Assembly (NCBI RefSeq): GCF_963576615.1
Contig: NC_088711.1
Span: forward strand, 4,836,001 to 4,900,000
Origin: Watersipora subatra
Taxonomy: Eukaryota; Bryozoa; Gymnolaemata; Cheilostomatida; Watersiporidae
Direction of reading: 5' to 3'
DNA: 64,000 nt
The position numbers and the translations under genes were made by a program. The notes under the pieces were generated by a model. The model was not told the origin of the DNA, searched no databases, and saw only the letters and a program-made list of their open reading frames with translations. Every line of letters starts with the position of its first letter. Positions within the stretch are counted from its first letter, which is position 1. Positions 54,434-64,000 of this stretch are shown here, piece after piece.

Positions 54434-55636
54434 CTGTAGGGAAAGACAAAAGAGAAATATATATGGTATATAAGTAATGACTTGTTGCGTTCTGCTAAGC
54501 TATTGCCCAAGTGACTGCTGAAGTCTACAGGTGGTGACCAAAGCAATTTAGCTGCTGATGTTGCAGAGGTAGACCACACCCCCTCACTCCTGTAATTTAT
54601 ACCTCCTATGTCCACAAATGGCCATTAAATTGCCTAATATGGAAAGTTGAAGGCGGGCCTAACTCTTTGAGTGAACTTTCGCGGTGTGTCCTGGGATATG
54701 AGGGCAGCAGTCTCGCTTTAGTAATTATTAAGTACAGCTGGTAATTAGGAAGAGTCATGATGCGCATGCACATATCTACAGTCAATATATTAATATATAA
54801 AAAGAATGAAGCACTACTGAGCGAGCCGTAGTAAAAGACTGGCGGTTATTGCTGATATCAATATCATCTAGACAAGCCATTCCCAAACAATACAAACTGC
54901 AAGATTTCACACAAAGATATTTGATCATAATTGTGATACGCAAATTGTGTGGCAAATGGTTGGCATAACATGTATTGCAGTGAATGGAATTGTACCATGG
55001 AAAGCATCTCTCTGATCAACAAAAACTGTCTAGTTAACAAATACTTCCTGATCTCCTTCCGGCTATTTTTGGAATGATACGTTTACCTCCTACTTTTCTC
55101 TGTCTGTTGCAATAGCGGCAGAATAAGACTGATTCACTGATCTCTTGTGTCTTGGGACTGGCTCTCAAAATTACATGCACACATTCATGTACATACATGC
55201 GTGTGTATGTATACACACATATCGGGCAAATTTATCACATCGCTCAATCCTAATTTTGCTAGTTTTGCTCTGGTTGAGATTATTACACCCCATGCAACAT
55301 TATAAAGAGAAGGTGTAACCAAAGAAGCTGTAAGCAAAGAGGTTACAGCCATTTTTAGTCTACATTCACTAATGTACTGGCAGTAAAGTCAGCTGTTTAA
55401 TATATCAATTTTATTTTAATTCCCAATTTGTAGCTTGACTTCCTTTGTTGAAAGTGCTGAACAACATATTACGTTATTGGAGTAGATCCACAAAACATCT
55501 ATTCAGCAGTCGCATTGCTCAACATCTGAAAGTTTGTTTCTTCTGCATATGTAGGTCTTTATTCTTCACAAACATGACTGATTATTATGAAAAAATGTTG
55601 CATTATATCTCTACAAATTAAGCAAAAATTATTTCT
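54434..55636. other. Upstream region of the light-chain gene; nothing else recognised
   Basis: This probably contains the promoter and first exon of the light-chain gene (minus strand), but I cannot place them. No transposon or repeat array noted. Confidence 0.35.
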
Positions 55637-55990
55637 ATCGTACAGTTCACATTTCTATCATACAGTTCACATTGCTATCATACAGTTCACATTTCTATCA
55701 TACAGTTCACATTGCTATCATACAGTTCACATTTCTATCATACAGTTCACATTTCTATCATACAGCTCACATTTCTGTCATACAGTTCACATTTCTATCA
55801 TACAGTTCACATTTCTATCATACAGTTCACATTTCTATCATACAGTTCACATTTCTATCATGCAGTTCACATTTCTATCATACAGCTCAAATTTTTATTA
55901 TACAGTTCACACTCCTATCATACAGTTCACATTTCTATCATACAGCTCAAATTTCTATCATACAGTTCACACTCCTATCATACAGTTCTC
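55637..55990. repeat. 20-bp minisatellite, ~18 copies
   Basis: The unit TTTCTATCATACAGTTCACA is repeated with few variants (TTGCTATC, CACTCCTATC, CAGCTCAAA). The 20-bp period leaves all three plus-strand frames open; these frames are rejected as genes. Confidence 0.97.
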
Positions 55991-56000
55991 ACTTCAGTAA

Positions 56001-56150
56001 TTAGCCTTAACCACATTCTTGCCAGCGTGTATTAACACAGTTAGGCGGCGTAATAGAGTTAGTCACTATCCCAGCCTTTAATGAGAAAAAAGTTCAAAAT
56101 TATACATTAAGACTAATGTAGCATCATGACTGGTGGAACCTGGAACTGTG
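56001..56150 (+). repeat. Dispersed ~145-bp repeat, copy 1
   Basis: Matches 58194-58338 in the same orientation, from CTTGCCAGCG through ACACAGTTAGGC and GTTAGTCAC to TAGCATCATG and GGTGGAACCTGGAAC. It lies between two minisatellite arrays. Confidence 0.85.
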
Positions 56151-56169
56151 TACAATAATGCACTGGATT

Positions 56170-56421
56170 GCAATATATCACCAGTATATAGTGATACAGT
56201 AGACTGCAGTACATCACTAGTATATAGTTGTACAGTAGACTGTAGTACATCACCAGTATATAGTGATACAGTAGACTGTAGTACATCACCAGTATATAGT
56301 TGTACAGTAGACTGTAGTACATCACCAGTATATAGTTGTACAGTAGACTGTAGTACATCACCAGTATATAGTTGTACAGTAAACTGTAGTACATCACCAG
56401 TATATAGTTGTACAACCGACT
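56170..56421. repeat. 36-bp minisatellite, ~7 copies
   Basis: Units start AGTACATCACCAGTATATAG and end TTGTACAGTAGACTGT, with TGAT/TTGT variants. The period keeps frames open on both strands, which I do not treat as genes. Confidence 0.95.
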
Positions 56422-56684
56422 GCAGTTATACAATACTTGTTAGTTATACTTGCGTACATTAGATGAATATTCTAAAAAAACTGAAGAGTACTCTCTATAG
56501 TATTTGCAATGAATATTCACTTGTCATGGCTTGCTTGACACATAGGAGGTACTTAGACTAGGCCATATAATTATTCTTGTAACCTCCTTTTCATTGCCAC
56601 TCACATACACCTGTCCTCCTCCACTCATTATTCTCAAAAAGAATTAAGCTAAAATAACATGGGTGTAGTAGCTCTGAGGATAAT

Positions 56685-56727
56685 CAATGGCTAGCCTTTC
56701 TGCTATGCAGAGAGGCTAGCCATTGCC
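56685..56727. repeat. Hairpin-forming inverted repeat
   Basis: CAATGGCTAGCCT and its complement AGGCTAGCCATTG are separated by about 16 bases that can partly pair. Its function is unknown. Confidence 0.6.
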
Positions 56728-57142
56728 TAACTGATTTGCAGGTAACTAACTATTCCCACACTCTCTAATTAATCCATATTAAAATGCCTTAATAAACAAC
56801 ACTCACTGGTCTCTGGCATAAAGTTGTTACAGAACTCATGCTTAGCAAACTGGTCGGTATTCTTATACTTAACAGAATGCTTCTATAAGCACTACAAAAG
56901 TATTGGTTTATCAAGCGTTGCGCAAGATCACTCCCAGATTACTAGTTTGTGGATAAGGTAGCTACAGCAACACTTAATGAATGCAGCTCTCAGCTTTGCT
57001 CCCACCAGTAGAAAGAGTGGTTCATGATGGAGAAGTTTACAGAATGTAAATGTTTTACACTCGCAACTACCTACATGTACATACTATACTGTACATCAAA
57101 TCATGACATACTTCGAATTGCAGCCCTTACTGCCTCTTTGCC

Positions 57143-60100
57143 ATGCGTGCTATTGAAAAGACAACTCCCAAATATGGGTTACCTAATGAGGATCCATCTA
57201 ACTTGTTTACTGGATGGTCATCAAAGATTTCAACAAGGTAGAGGTTTTTACGAAAGTAGAGGTGATTCGTAGCTTGGCAGGAAGACAGCAAGTGCTCAGA
57301 GCACATTGAATTTATAAAGTAACATGGTGGCGGTAAGATGATCACACTCCTATTCTCCCTCCATTTTGGGACAACTAATATAAGCAGAGAGGTTTTAGCT
57401 ATGTTTGCCTAACACTTACAACCCTTTCCGGAAAGATCATGGCTGACCAACCTTGCGAATAAAGTGCTAATAATGCTGTAGAGTAAAATGGAAAAACCAA
57501 TGAAGAGCTAGTGTTGAAATTTGATTAAATTGCCGCAGCTATGTTTCATCATGGTGGATTAATCAAATTGTGTAAGCTTTAAAAGTAAAAATCATGAATG
57601 TTTGAGTGTAAACAACGCAATCAGCATGCAGATGAATATTGATGTGTTTATTGATTAACTTTTTTGTCTATAATTAATCATACTTACACTTTGAAATGGT
57701 ATAGGATATGTATACTAAACTGCTTCACTTTTTAAGCAATGTAATTTTGAATAACAGCAACAGGTAGATTGTAGATGCCTGAAGATTTCAGGAAACTTTT
57801 TGTAACATATATGAGCAATATTTATTGTGGTAATCATTAGTCATATTTTACACTTTACAACATGTTTTCCACTGAGTACCCACAACATATGGGATGTCTT
57901 ATGTAATTGGAGTTATGTTCTCACTTAATTTGATGGGAGTTTAGTTCCTTTTTGAAAAAACAATTATGTCGTATCTCAGGAGTCACGGCGTTCAAATATT
58001 TTTATTCTCGATACATCTAAAACGTTCGTAATCTTCTTCATTGCCGTCGTCAAAAACTAGAGTTTTGCCTCTGCAGCTTGCACAATAACGAGGACACGTT
58101 AGACCACGAACAGAGCCGTATAGCTTCACATGTGAAGCTATACGGCTCTGGACCATGAATTGAAAGACTAGTAATATTAGAGTTTCCATTTTTAGTCTTT
58201 ACCACAATCTTGCCAGCGCGTATTTACACAGTTAGGCTGCGAAATATAGTTAGTCACATATGCCAGCCGTAAATACGAAAGAAGATCAAAATTATAAATT
58301 AAAGCTAATATAGCATCATGGCTGGTGGAACCTGGAACCGTCTAGCTTTAGAACTCTTAAATCTTACAAAAACATGTTATCCTCACCAAAAAGCCATTTA
58401 TTTGTCTGGAAGCGGACATTTGCATTTGACTTCATTTTTTAGGTATTGTAGTAAAATTTTTACATCACGATCATCTCAATCACTGCTGTGTATGTTTTGC
58501 ATAATTACTGTCGTTACCATTTATTCTTACATATTTAAGCCTCATTTCATCTATTGCACCTGATAGTTACGTATGAAAACTTTGTGGGCATTGTAACTGT
58601 CGTCGAACCTCTTCATTTATAGAGCAAACTTTTCAATTTACCGTCTAACTTATCAGTTGGCTTATGTATATATATATATATACTTTGTGCAATTAACTTC
58701 ACATAGAAAACTAGTTTATTGCTTTAGCTAGTTGCCATTAAATGTGACGTTCTCAAAGCGATAAACTATTTGGATAAATGTAATGTTGCTCATTATATTG
58801 CCAATAGGGTAACCTTTCTGGAAAGTATGTTAAAAAACTATCAGAATTCTGGAGGCACTCTCACGTAAAACCTTCATCCAAAAATTTTTGCAAAGATTCG
58901 TATACTCATCTGTGAGCTGGAATTAATAGTATTTTTGAAACTTAAATTGTTTTGTGCTCTAAATGTTTACTAGTTCATTACTAAGTCCTTACTGGCTTAT
59001 TATTAGCTCATTACAGTCAGTAGCTATATTTTGTATATATATGCTTTGATTTTATTTCTACATCTTGCCTAAAGCTAGCATCATATTTCTTAGTTACGAA
59101 AAAGATTTTTTGGCAAGACTTGGCTCTGTAAAAAATGGCTACACAATGCCTTACCTTTAGATTAGACGCTTGCTTGTTAGAGCATTATATCTGCAAAAGA
59201 TATAAGTTGGTTTACTCTGTAGTATATAGTTCAGACCACAGGTGTCCTTTAGCGGGATATTGACGAGGCTAGGTCGTAGTCTACACACACACACAAAAAC
59301 AACAAAGGTCTACGTAGTTATGAGCAAAAACAAAAGTATCCACCCAAATATCTCACCAATCCGATGAGCAGCGAACACAAAAACTAAACCAATCGACAGA
59401 GCCACCCATCATGTCAAAATATTCCAAGTTTTAAGTCATGTCTTGCACAAATCACCTTATGGTTTCTCAAAACTTGTCCCAAAGTCCCTATTAATTTGAG
59501 ACTGTCCGATTGCTGTTTTAGAAATGGTCGCCACTAGCCTAACCTAATGTCCTGATTCAACATCTCAGTAACTATCAGGGCAATGCTGAGTTCTCCCAAA
59601 CTTTTTGATTCCCTCTTTTAGCAATGCCCCGATAGTTACTGAGATGTTGAATCAGGACGTTAGGTTAGGCTAGCGGTGACCATTTCTAAAACAGCAATCG
59701 GACAGTCTCAAATTAATAGGGACTTTGGGACAAGTTTTGAGAAACCATAAGGTGAGTTGTGCAAGACATGACTTGGAATATTTTGACATGATGGATGGCT
59801 CTGTCGACTGGTTTAGTTTTTGTGTTCGCTGCTCATCGGATTGGTGAGATATTTGGGTGGATACTTTTGTTTTTGCTCATAACTACGTGGACCTTTGTTG
59901 TTTTTTGTGTGTGTAGACTACGGCCCGGCCTCAGCTTTGGCAATATCCCGCTAAAGGACAACTGTGGTTCAGACTAGTGCTGGGCACGGGTAGTAATACT
60001 CGTTGAACTCGCGGGTTTATCTTCTCTCGAGTATCGGGTAATAGAGATTTCGAGTATTCCGGTTCTTCGGTTTCGGGTTTTGACTTTCGAGTTCGGGTTT

Positions 60101-61373
60101 TGGTACACGGATCCGTCGGGTAGTGTGAACAAAAACTCGGTCTATTGCACCCTGCGCTCTTAGTCTTTCTGTAGGGCATTTCTGTGTCATTTTTGCTAAG
60201 GAGGCACGACAATGGGGTATAACGAGTCTTTAATTTGATAGATAGAATAAAGCATCTCATACCTTATTTACTATACCTACTGGAGGTATTGTAGTCAAGC
60301 AGTGATTACTTGTCATTAAAAGGTGAGTAGAAATACTTAAATCAAATTTTATTTGTGCAATTAGCCAGATCGGCTTCGTAAACAAATCTATGCCTTTTTT
60401 AATACGGCGCGTGTTTGCTTTCACCGATAACACATAGGTCCTTAGTCTGTTTCTGCTATCGCCTTATTAGAAACTGCCATCAGCTTCGCGGTAGTAGCAG
60501 TGAAAATTTAATAACTCTGTTTAAATTGATTACCACAGCTAGCTATTATGGATTACATAATTCATTATAACCAAGTTTTACTAAGCCAACAAGCCTTACT
60601 AACGGAAAAAGCCGATAATGTAAAGTTTTTTATGAGATTTGGAGCACCATCTACAAAAAATCAGAGAGGTCTATAGAACATGCTTAAGTATTAAGCTACC
60701 ATAGACCCTATCTTCTGCCACCTGTTGACACGAAAATTCCCTGTGGCCCTAGACTATCTTGACTGTTTAACAATCTGCCTGTTAACGCTGCGAGTACGAA
60801 TGTCAGTCGATAAAAACTGAAAAATGATAAATAAATTGAAAAGAAATATAATTGCTTTGTAAATTTGAAAATATATCTGTTTGGAAAATTTAAACATAAA
60901 ATCCATATCAACAAACCCGATACCCGAAAAACCCGTAGGCAAAGAAATACCCGAGCCTAGCACTACTAGCTACCCGATACTCGAAAAACCCGAACAGAAG
61001 GGGGCGGGTCTAAACCCATTGACCAAGAAGTACTCGTGCCCAGCACTAGTTCAGACTGTTGCAGTTTCACTTAACATTTATGGAAATCTATCATTACATT
61101 GCCCAAAAGCTGTGCGAGTGAGAACGGTTTTCTCATAAGCAGCAAAAGCTGGCGCTATTTTTCATTTTTACACCTTATGATTTGTGTTACAGAGATGTCC
61201 ATACCACACATAGACAACAATCTCGGTATCCTAAAGAATTCTTAGAGCCTATAGTAAACCGAGAGGAATTGCCTTCACAGAAACAAGACATGGGTGAAAG
61301 AGTTTTCTTACCAGTAAAAGCCATGAACTCCACAGACAAGTTTGCTTGTTATCATGATCCATTAGTTGAGTGA
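57143..61373 (+). CDS. Unrecognised 91-residue protein, two coding exons
   Basis: Not recognised. Exon 57124-57237 has an ATG at 57143 and 31 codons plus two bases (MRAIEKTTPKYGLPNEDPSN and on to SSKIST), with the donor ACAAG|GTAGAG. Exon 61193-61373 has the acceptor TTGTGTTACAG. It completes an Arg codon and adds 59 codons, starting DVHTTHRQQSRYPKEF and ending FACYHDPLVE, then a TGA. The phases match exactly (two bases plus one). The product is hydrophilic and rich in Pro, Tyr, His and charged residues, without a signal peptide or membrane segment. Small proteins of this composition are common among axonemal microtubule-associated factors, but I cannot name a family. If the acceptor before 57124 is real, a leader or further upstream exon exists. 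The 3.95-kb intron contains a 40-bp palindrome, a giant foldback and a hAT element. Confidence 0.5.
57992..58110 (-). pseudogene. Fragment of a Cys-containing coding frame, possibly transposon-derived
   Basis: The minus-strand frame reads GLTCPRYCASCRGKTLVFDD then GNEEDYERFRCIENKNI and a stop at 57992. The CPxYCxxC pattern and acidic tail look protein-like. On its 5' side it is cut by the perfect 40-bp palindrome at 58111-58150, beyond which the frame has no meaning. It is adjacent to the dispersed repeat at 58194-58338. I read it as a broken fragment of a mobile element; the family is unknown. Confidence 0.35.
58111..58150. repeat. Perfect 40-bp palindrome
   Basis: CAGAGCCGTATAGCTTCACA followed directly by its exact reverse complement, with no spacer. 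It lies in the intron of the 91-residue-protein gene, at the edge of the broken minus-strand frame. Confidence 0.97.
58194..58338 (+). repeat. Dispersed ~145-bp repeat, copy 2
   Basis: Same-orientation copy of 56001-56150, roughly 80% identical by eye. Confidence 0.85.
59236..59967. mobile_element. Giant foldback element with ~345-bp near-identical arms
   Basis: The left arm (59236-about 59582) and right arm (about 59623-59967) are inverted copies, matching for long runs (GATGTTGAATCAGGAC, CCATAAGGTGA, TTTGGGACAAGTTTTGAGAA and their complements). The spacer is only about 40 bases. The outer ends are CCACAGGTGTCC and GGACAACTGTGG. TTCAGA flanks both ends (59230-59235 and 59968-59973), a likely target-site duplication. 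The few differences between arms suggest a fairly young insertion. There is no coding capacity. Confidence 0.9.
59975..61048. mobile_element. Non-autonomous hAT element with 8-bp target duplication
   Basis: The ends TAGTGCTGGGCACGGGTA (from 59975) and GTACTCGTGCCCAGCACTA (to 61048) are inverted. They are flanked by a perfect 8-bp duplication GTTCAGAC (59967-59974 and 61049-61056), as expected for hAT transposition. Subterminal regions carry repeated CCCGATAC/ACCCGAAAAACCCG-type motifs, common in hAT MITEs as transposase-binding repeats. There is no transposase frame. Its target site overlaps the last base and the target duplication of the foldback element at 59236-59967, so it inserted later. 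Confidence 0.93.
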
Positions 61374-62099
61374 GTAGCATTCAATGATGCAGTGAGTACA
61401 AGCGACCAGACGTTTTTATTTTTCGTTTGCAAGTAAATAGCACTGCCTAATCTGCAAGGCATTCATATACATTCAGTGTCAATCGCATAGAATGGTTACC
61501 CTGTGAAATAATTATGTGAGTGTATCTACAAACATCACATGATGTAGCATATGATAAAAGTTTTTCAGTGCAAATCGCAGCATTTAATTAATTGGAAACA
61601 CCTTAGAACAGAAAATCATAACAGATGGTAAGCAAACATTTTTCATCAAACTATAAACTGATATTTGCCTGCATGTACTCATAAGTTTTCATTTTTCTAT
61701 TATCCTCATTACCAAATTGTGCCTCTCTATTAATTGGCTATTAAATGTCATGGAATTTTTATGCTAAATTTTAAGCCCTTATTAGGTGCCATGCCATCTA
61801 AATAGAGTTGAATATTTTTACTGCACCCGCTTTGAAGGTTTCACGCTGTTCAGGATTGTTACTGTGATAAGTTACCGCAATCAAACCAGAATAATTCTTT
61901 TGTTTAGCTGTAGGCAACTGTTAATGTGTCAGCATAAAACAATTCGTACTATGCAGAGGTTTTGTTATATTATATTCACGGATATATTGACAGATGACAA
62001 TAAGTTAGATTCTCTTAATTATTAAACATCACAAAATTTTCTATACTAAATCTGTGTCTTAGGTATCACACGACTGAAAAAGAGGGCAATTTTTTGTGC
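61374..62099. other. 3' flank of the 91-residue-protein gene; nothing recognised
   Basis: AT-rich; presumably includes the gene's 3' untranslated region. No other feature supported. Confidence 0.4.
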
Positions 62100-62984
62100 T
62101 TAAAGGTTGACTTGCAACAAACTTCACATTACAGTTATTTGATATGAAAAGATTCACCATGTCTTACTCTGTTGTGTTGTAGGTGCAAAATACGTGGGAA
62201 TGTGATTACAAGCTCTTAAAAGCTCAAAAACGAACAGTTAATTGCAGCCACACGAGACCGCCGTAGTTTGGATTCTCTTTCCAAAACGGCTCAAATGTGA
62301 CGTAGCTGTGTTAGATGGTTTCTGTTTACACTTTCATGCAACCTTATTCGTCGAAATATTTTCACAAATATACTTCACGCATTCAATAAAACCATGTCTA
62401 TTGTTCTTACACGTCTGTTTTATCGTCATTTTAATGCTGTCACTTTTAGCACTGATATCTTATAACTTACCGTAAAAATTCGTTTAATTTTTTAGCCTTA
62501 GCTTGAAGGAGTACATATCATTGTCTGATAATCATGACGAGCCTGTTGGTCATTTGTGATAATCGAAAAGTGCTGCAGAAATTATTTGCGAAGTATTGGG
62601 TCACATGATCAGATTACGACTTGCCGATTAGACCAAACCGAAACAAAACTGTAAAGTAGCGAGCATCTATATTTGATACGGGGTCTTTGGTAAAACCCGA
62701 AGTGTTTGTCATAAACTAGTGCTACGATAAGTTTTATATTGAGCTTTTTATTGCCCTTTCAATTCACGGGAGAACATCACGTGACAAGACGATAACCAAA
62801 TTTCATGACTACGTCAGAGAAATAAAGAGATTCCAATCTACGCCGGCTTTTCGTTTTTGAGCTTTTAAGAGCTTGTAATCACATTTCCGCATATGTGGCA
62901 CCTACGACACAACAGAGTAAGACATGGTGAATCTTTTGATACCTAATAACTGTAATGTGAATTTTGTTGCAAGTCAACCTTTAA
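62100..62984. mobile_element. Palindromic element, family copy 2 (long)
   Basis: The arms at about 62100-62230 and 62850-62984 are inverted complements and match the arms of the copy at 13398-13696 (TTGACTTGCAACAAA, CACCATGTCTTACTCTG, GATTACAAGCTCTTAAAAGC). The 620-bp interior, missing from copy 1, holds a short frame at 62242-62475 of no recognised kind. Confidence 0.88.
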
Positions 62985-63502
62985 ATTTACAAAGCAATTC
63001 ATGGGAAATGCCTTAAAAAGAAGCTCAGTTTTCTGATAAGCACATGTAGTAATGTACATCAGCTTTAATGTTTCACTGATGATTAACTTAGCCTTAAACA
63101 CTGCCTCAAAGTTAATTTATGAATACATGTAGCCTACTTATTATATTATCATGAGTGAAACCGAGTCGGAAGGAATTTTTTGAAGTTTCATTTTGCTATA
63201 TTGATGGTAGTGTGCAATTCTATCTGTACAATCATGTAGGTTCACCTATTCCCATGCATCAGCACCACAAGGTTGTCAAACAGCAACATTCAGTTAAACA
63301 TACACACGAACCCGTGTTTTACTGAATGTTTTTCTTGCTGGATGCCCTAAATATAAGCATTAGAATGTTTGTGTAATGGTCACTGGTTACCATTAGCTCA
63401 ATTGGCAGTTATCATCTCTGAATATTAGCAAATTTTGATGAGTGTAGCTGCCATTGTATGAAACCATAAATTTCAATTATGGATAACAGTTACATGATTT
63501 CA

Positions 63503-64000
63503 GTATACAGTCATACTTCAACTTACGAGCTTAATGCGTTCCGAGACTAAGCTCGTATGTCAATTTACTCGCATGTTGGTGCAATTCATTTATATATAGA
63601 ACAATTAAATATATATTGATTGGTTTCCATACTCTAAAAAAAGCAAATAAAACACTCAAAACAAGATATTATAACAGAAAGAACATGTTGGTTATTGTCC
63701 TTACGTAGTACATGCTTTTAAAAAGCAACAAATAAAAAACAATGCAAGGAAATGTGATTAATTAAAATGTAAAATTAAATACATACAATAGCAGTTAACG
63801 CTCGCATTTGCCAGGGAGGGAGATATAAGTTATCCTTCGTTACAACAGGTGACTTTGGTAAATTTGGATTTTATCAAAGTGTTAAAAGACAAACTTACAA
63901 GCAAACCAAAAAGCAAACTTTCATTTTCAACTAAACGTAATTAAAGTTTCTTCGGCGTTCATAGTTTGAAATTTCTCGCTGGTTAGCGAGAAATTTTTCC
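63503..64000. mobile_element. Start of a MITE-like element, cut by the window end
   Basis: TACAGTCATACTTCAACTTA then CGAGC...GCGTTCCGAG resembles the layout of the left end at 3705 (TACAGT, ACTTACGA, GGTTCCG). An internal inverted pair (ACTTACGAGCTTA and TAAGCTCGTATGT) is visible. The right end is not in the window. Confidence 0.4.

Noticed and set aside
55587-56462. Several open frames over 100 codons on both strands
   Set aside because: They arise from the 20-bp and 36-bp tandem arrays, which leave several frames open at once. No protein-like composition outside the repeats.
59795-59977. 60-codon hydrophobic plus-strand frame
   Set aside because: It falls within the right arm of the giant foldback and has a mirror in the left arm.

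Overview
This is a eukaryotic, animal-type window. It is AT-rich, its genes are split by long introns with GT..AG boundaries, and it is crowded with minisatellites, foldback elements and small DNA transposons. There is no prokaryotic gene organisation. The myosin regulatory light chain core (residues such as ECPGQLNFTAFLTLFG) is closest in my memory to molluscan chains, so I infer a mollusc or another spiralian invertebrate. The species is not determined.

Layout. 1-21.4 kb holds no gene I can support. It contains a nested pair of transposons (3705-5180, the inner one keeping a MADF-domain exon), a 0.8-kb foldback (5241-6068), a MITE (12208-12613), a palindromic element (13398-13696), a decayed LINE reverse transcriptase (13921-15165), a Helitron-like 3' part (15365-15912) and a 1.24-kb long-TIR element (19561-20800). 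At 21.4-27.4 kb (+) lies a complete five-exon HTATIP2/TIP30-like oxidoreductase gene. At 28.5-34.6 kb (-) lies a ZASP-like Z-disc gene with a ZM motif but no PDZ or LIM domain in this transcript model. An 18-bp, 36-copy minisatellite (34932-35583) lies just upstream of it. From 37.4 to 48.4 kb (+) runs a gene for an unrecognised Ser/Thr/Gln-rich disordered protein with an in-frame decapeptide minisatellite. At 50.4-54.4 kb (-) is a muscle myosin regulatory light chain gene. At 57.1-61.4 kb (+) is a small two-exon gene for an unrecognised 91-residue protein, whose intron carries a giant inverted repeat and a hAT element. The last 2.6 kb hold another palindromic element and the start of a MITE.

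Main observation: the light chain gene carries three phase-compatible, homologous exons in tandem, each encoding an alternative N-terminal arm ending in the same QEFKE junction, between a 17-nt start-codon microexon and the constant EF-hand exons. One arm carries a smooth/non-muscle-type kinase site (TSNVFA). The other two carry divergent arms, one of them lacking a hydroxyl residue at the main phosphorylation position. This suggests that splicing from one locus chooses between differently regulated myosins. The ZASP-like and light chain genes are both muscle genes on the minus strand within 25 kb.

Exon models were built by eye from reading frame, phase and splice-site consensus. No transcript evidence was available, and all family names rest on recognition rather than a search.
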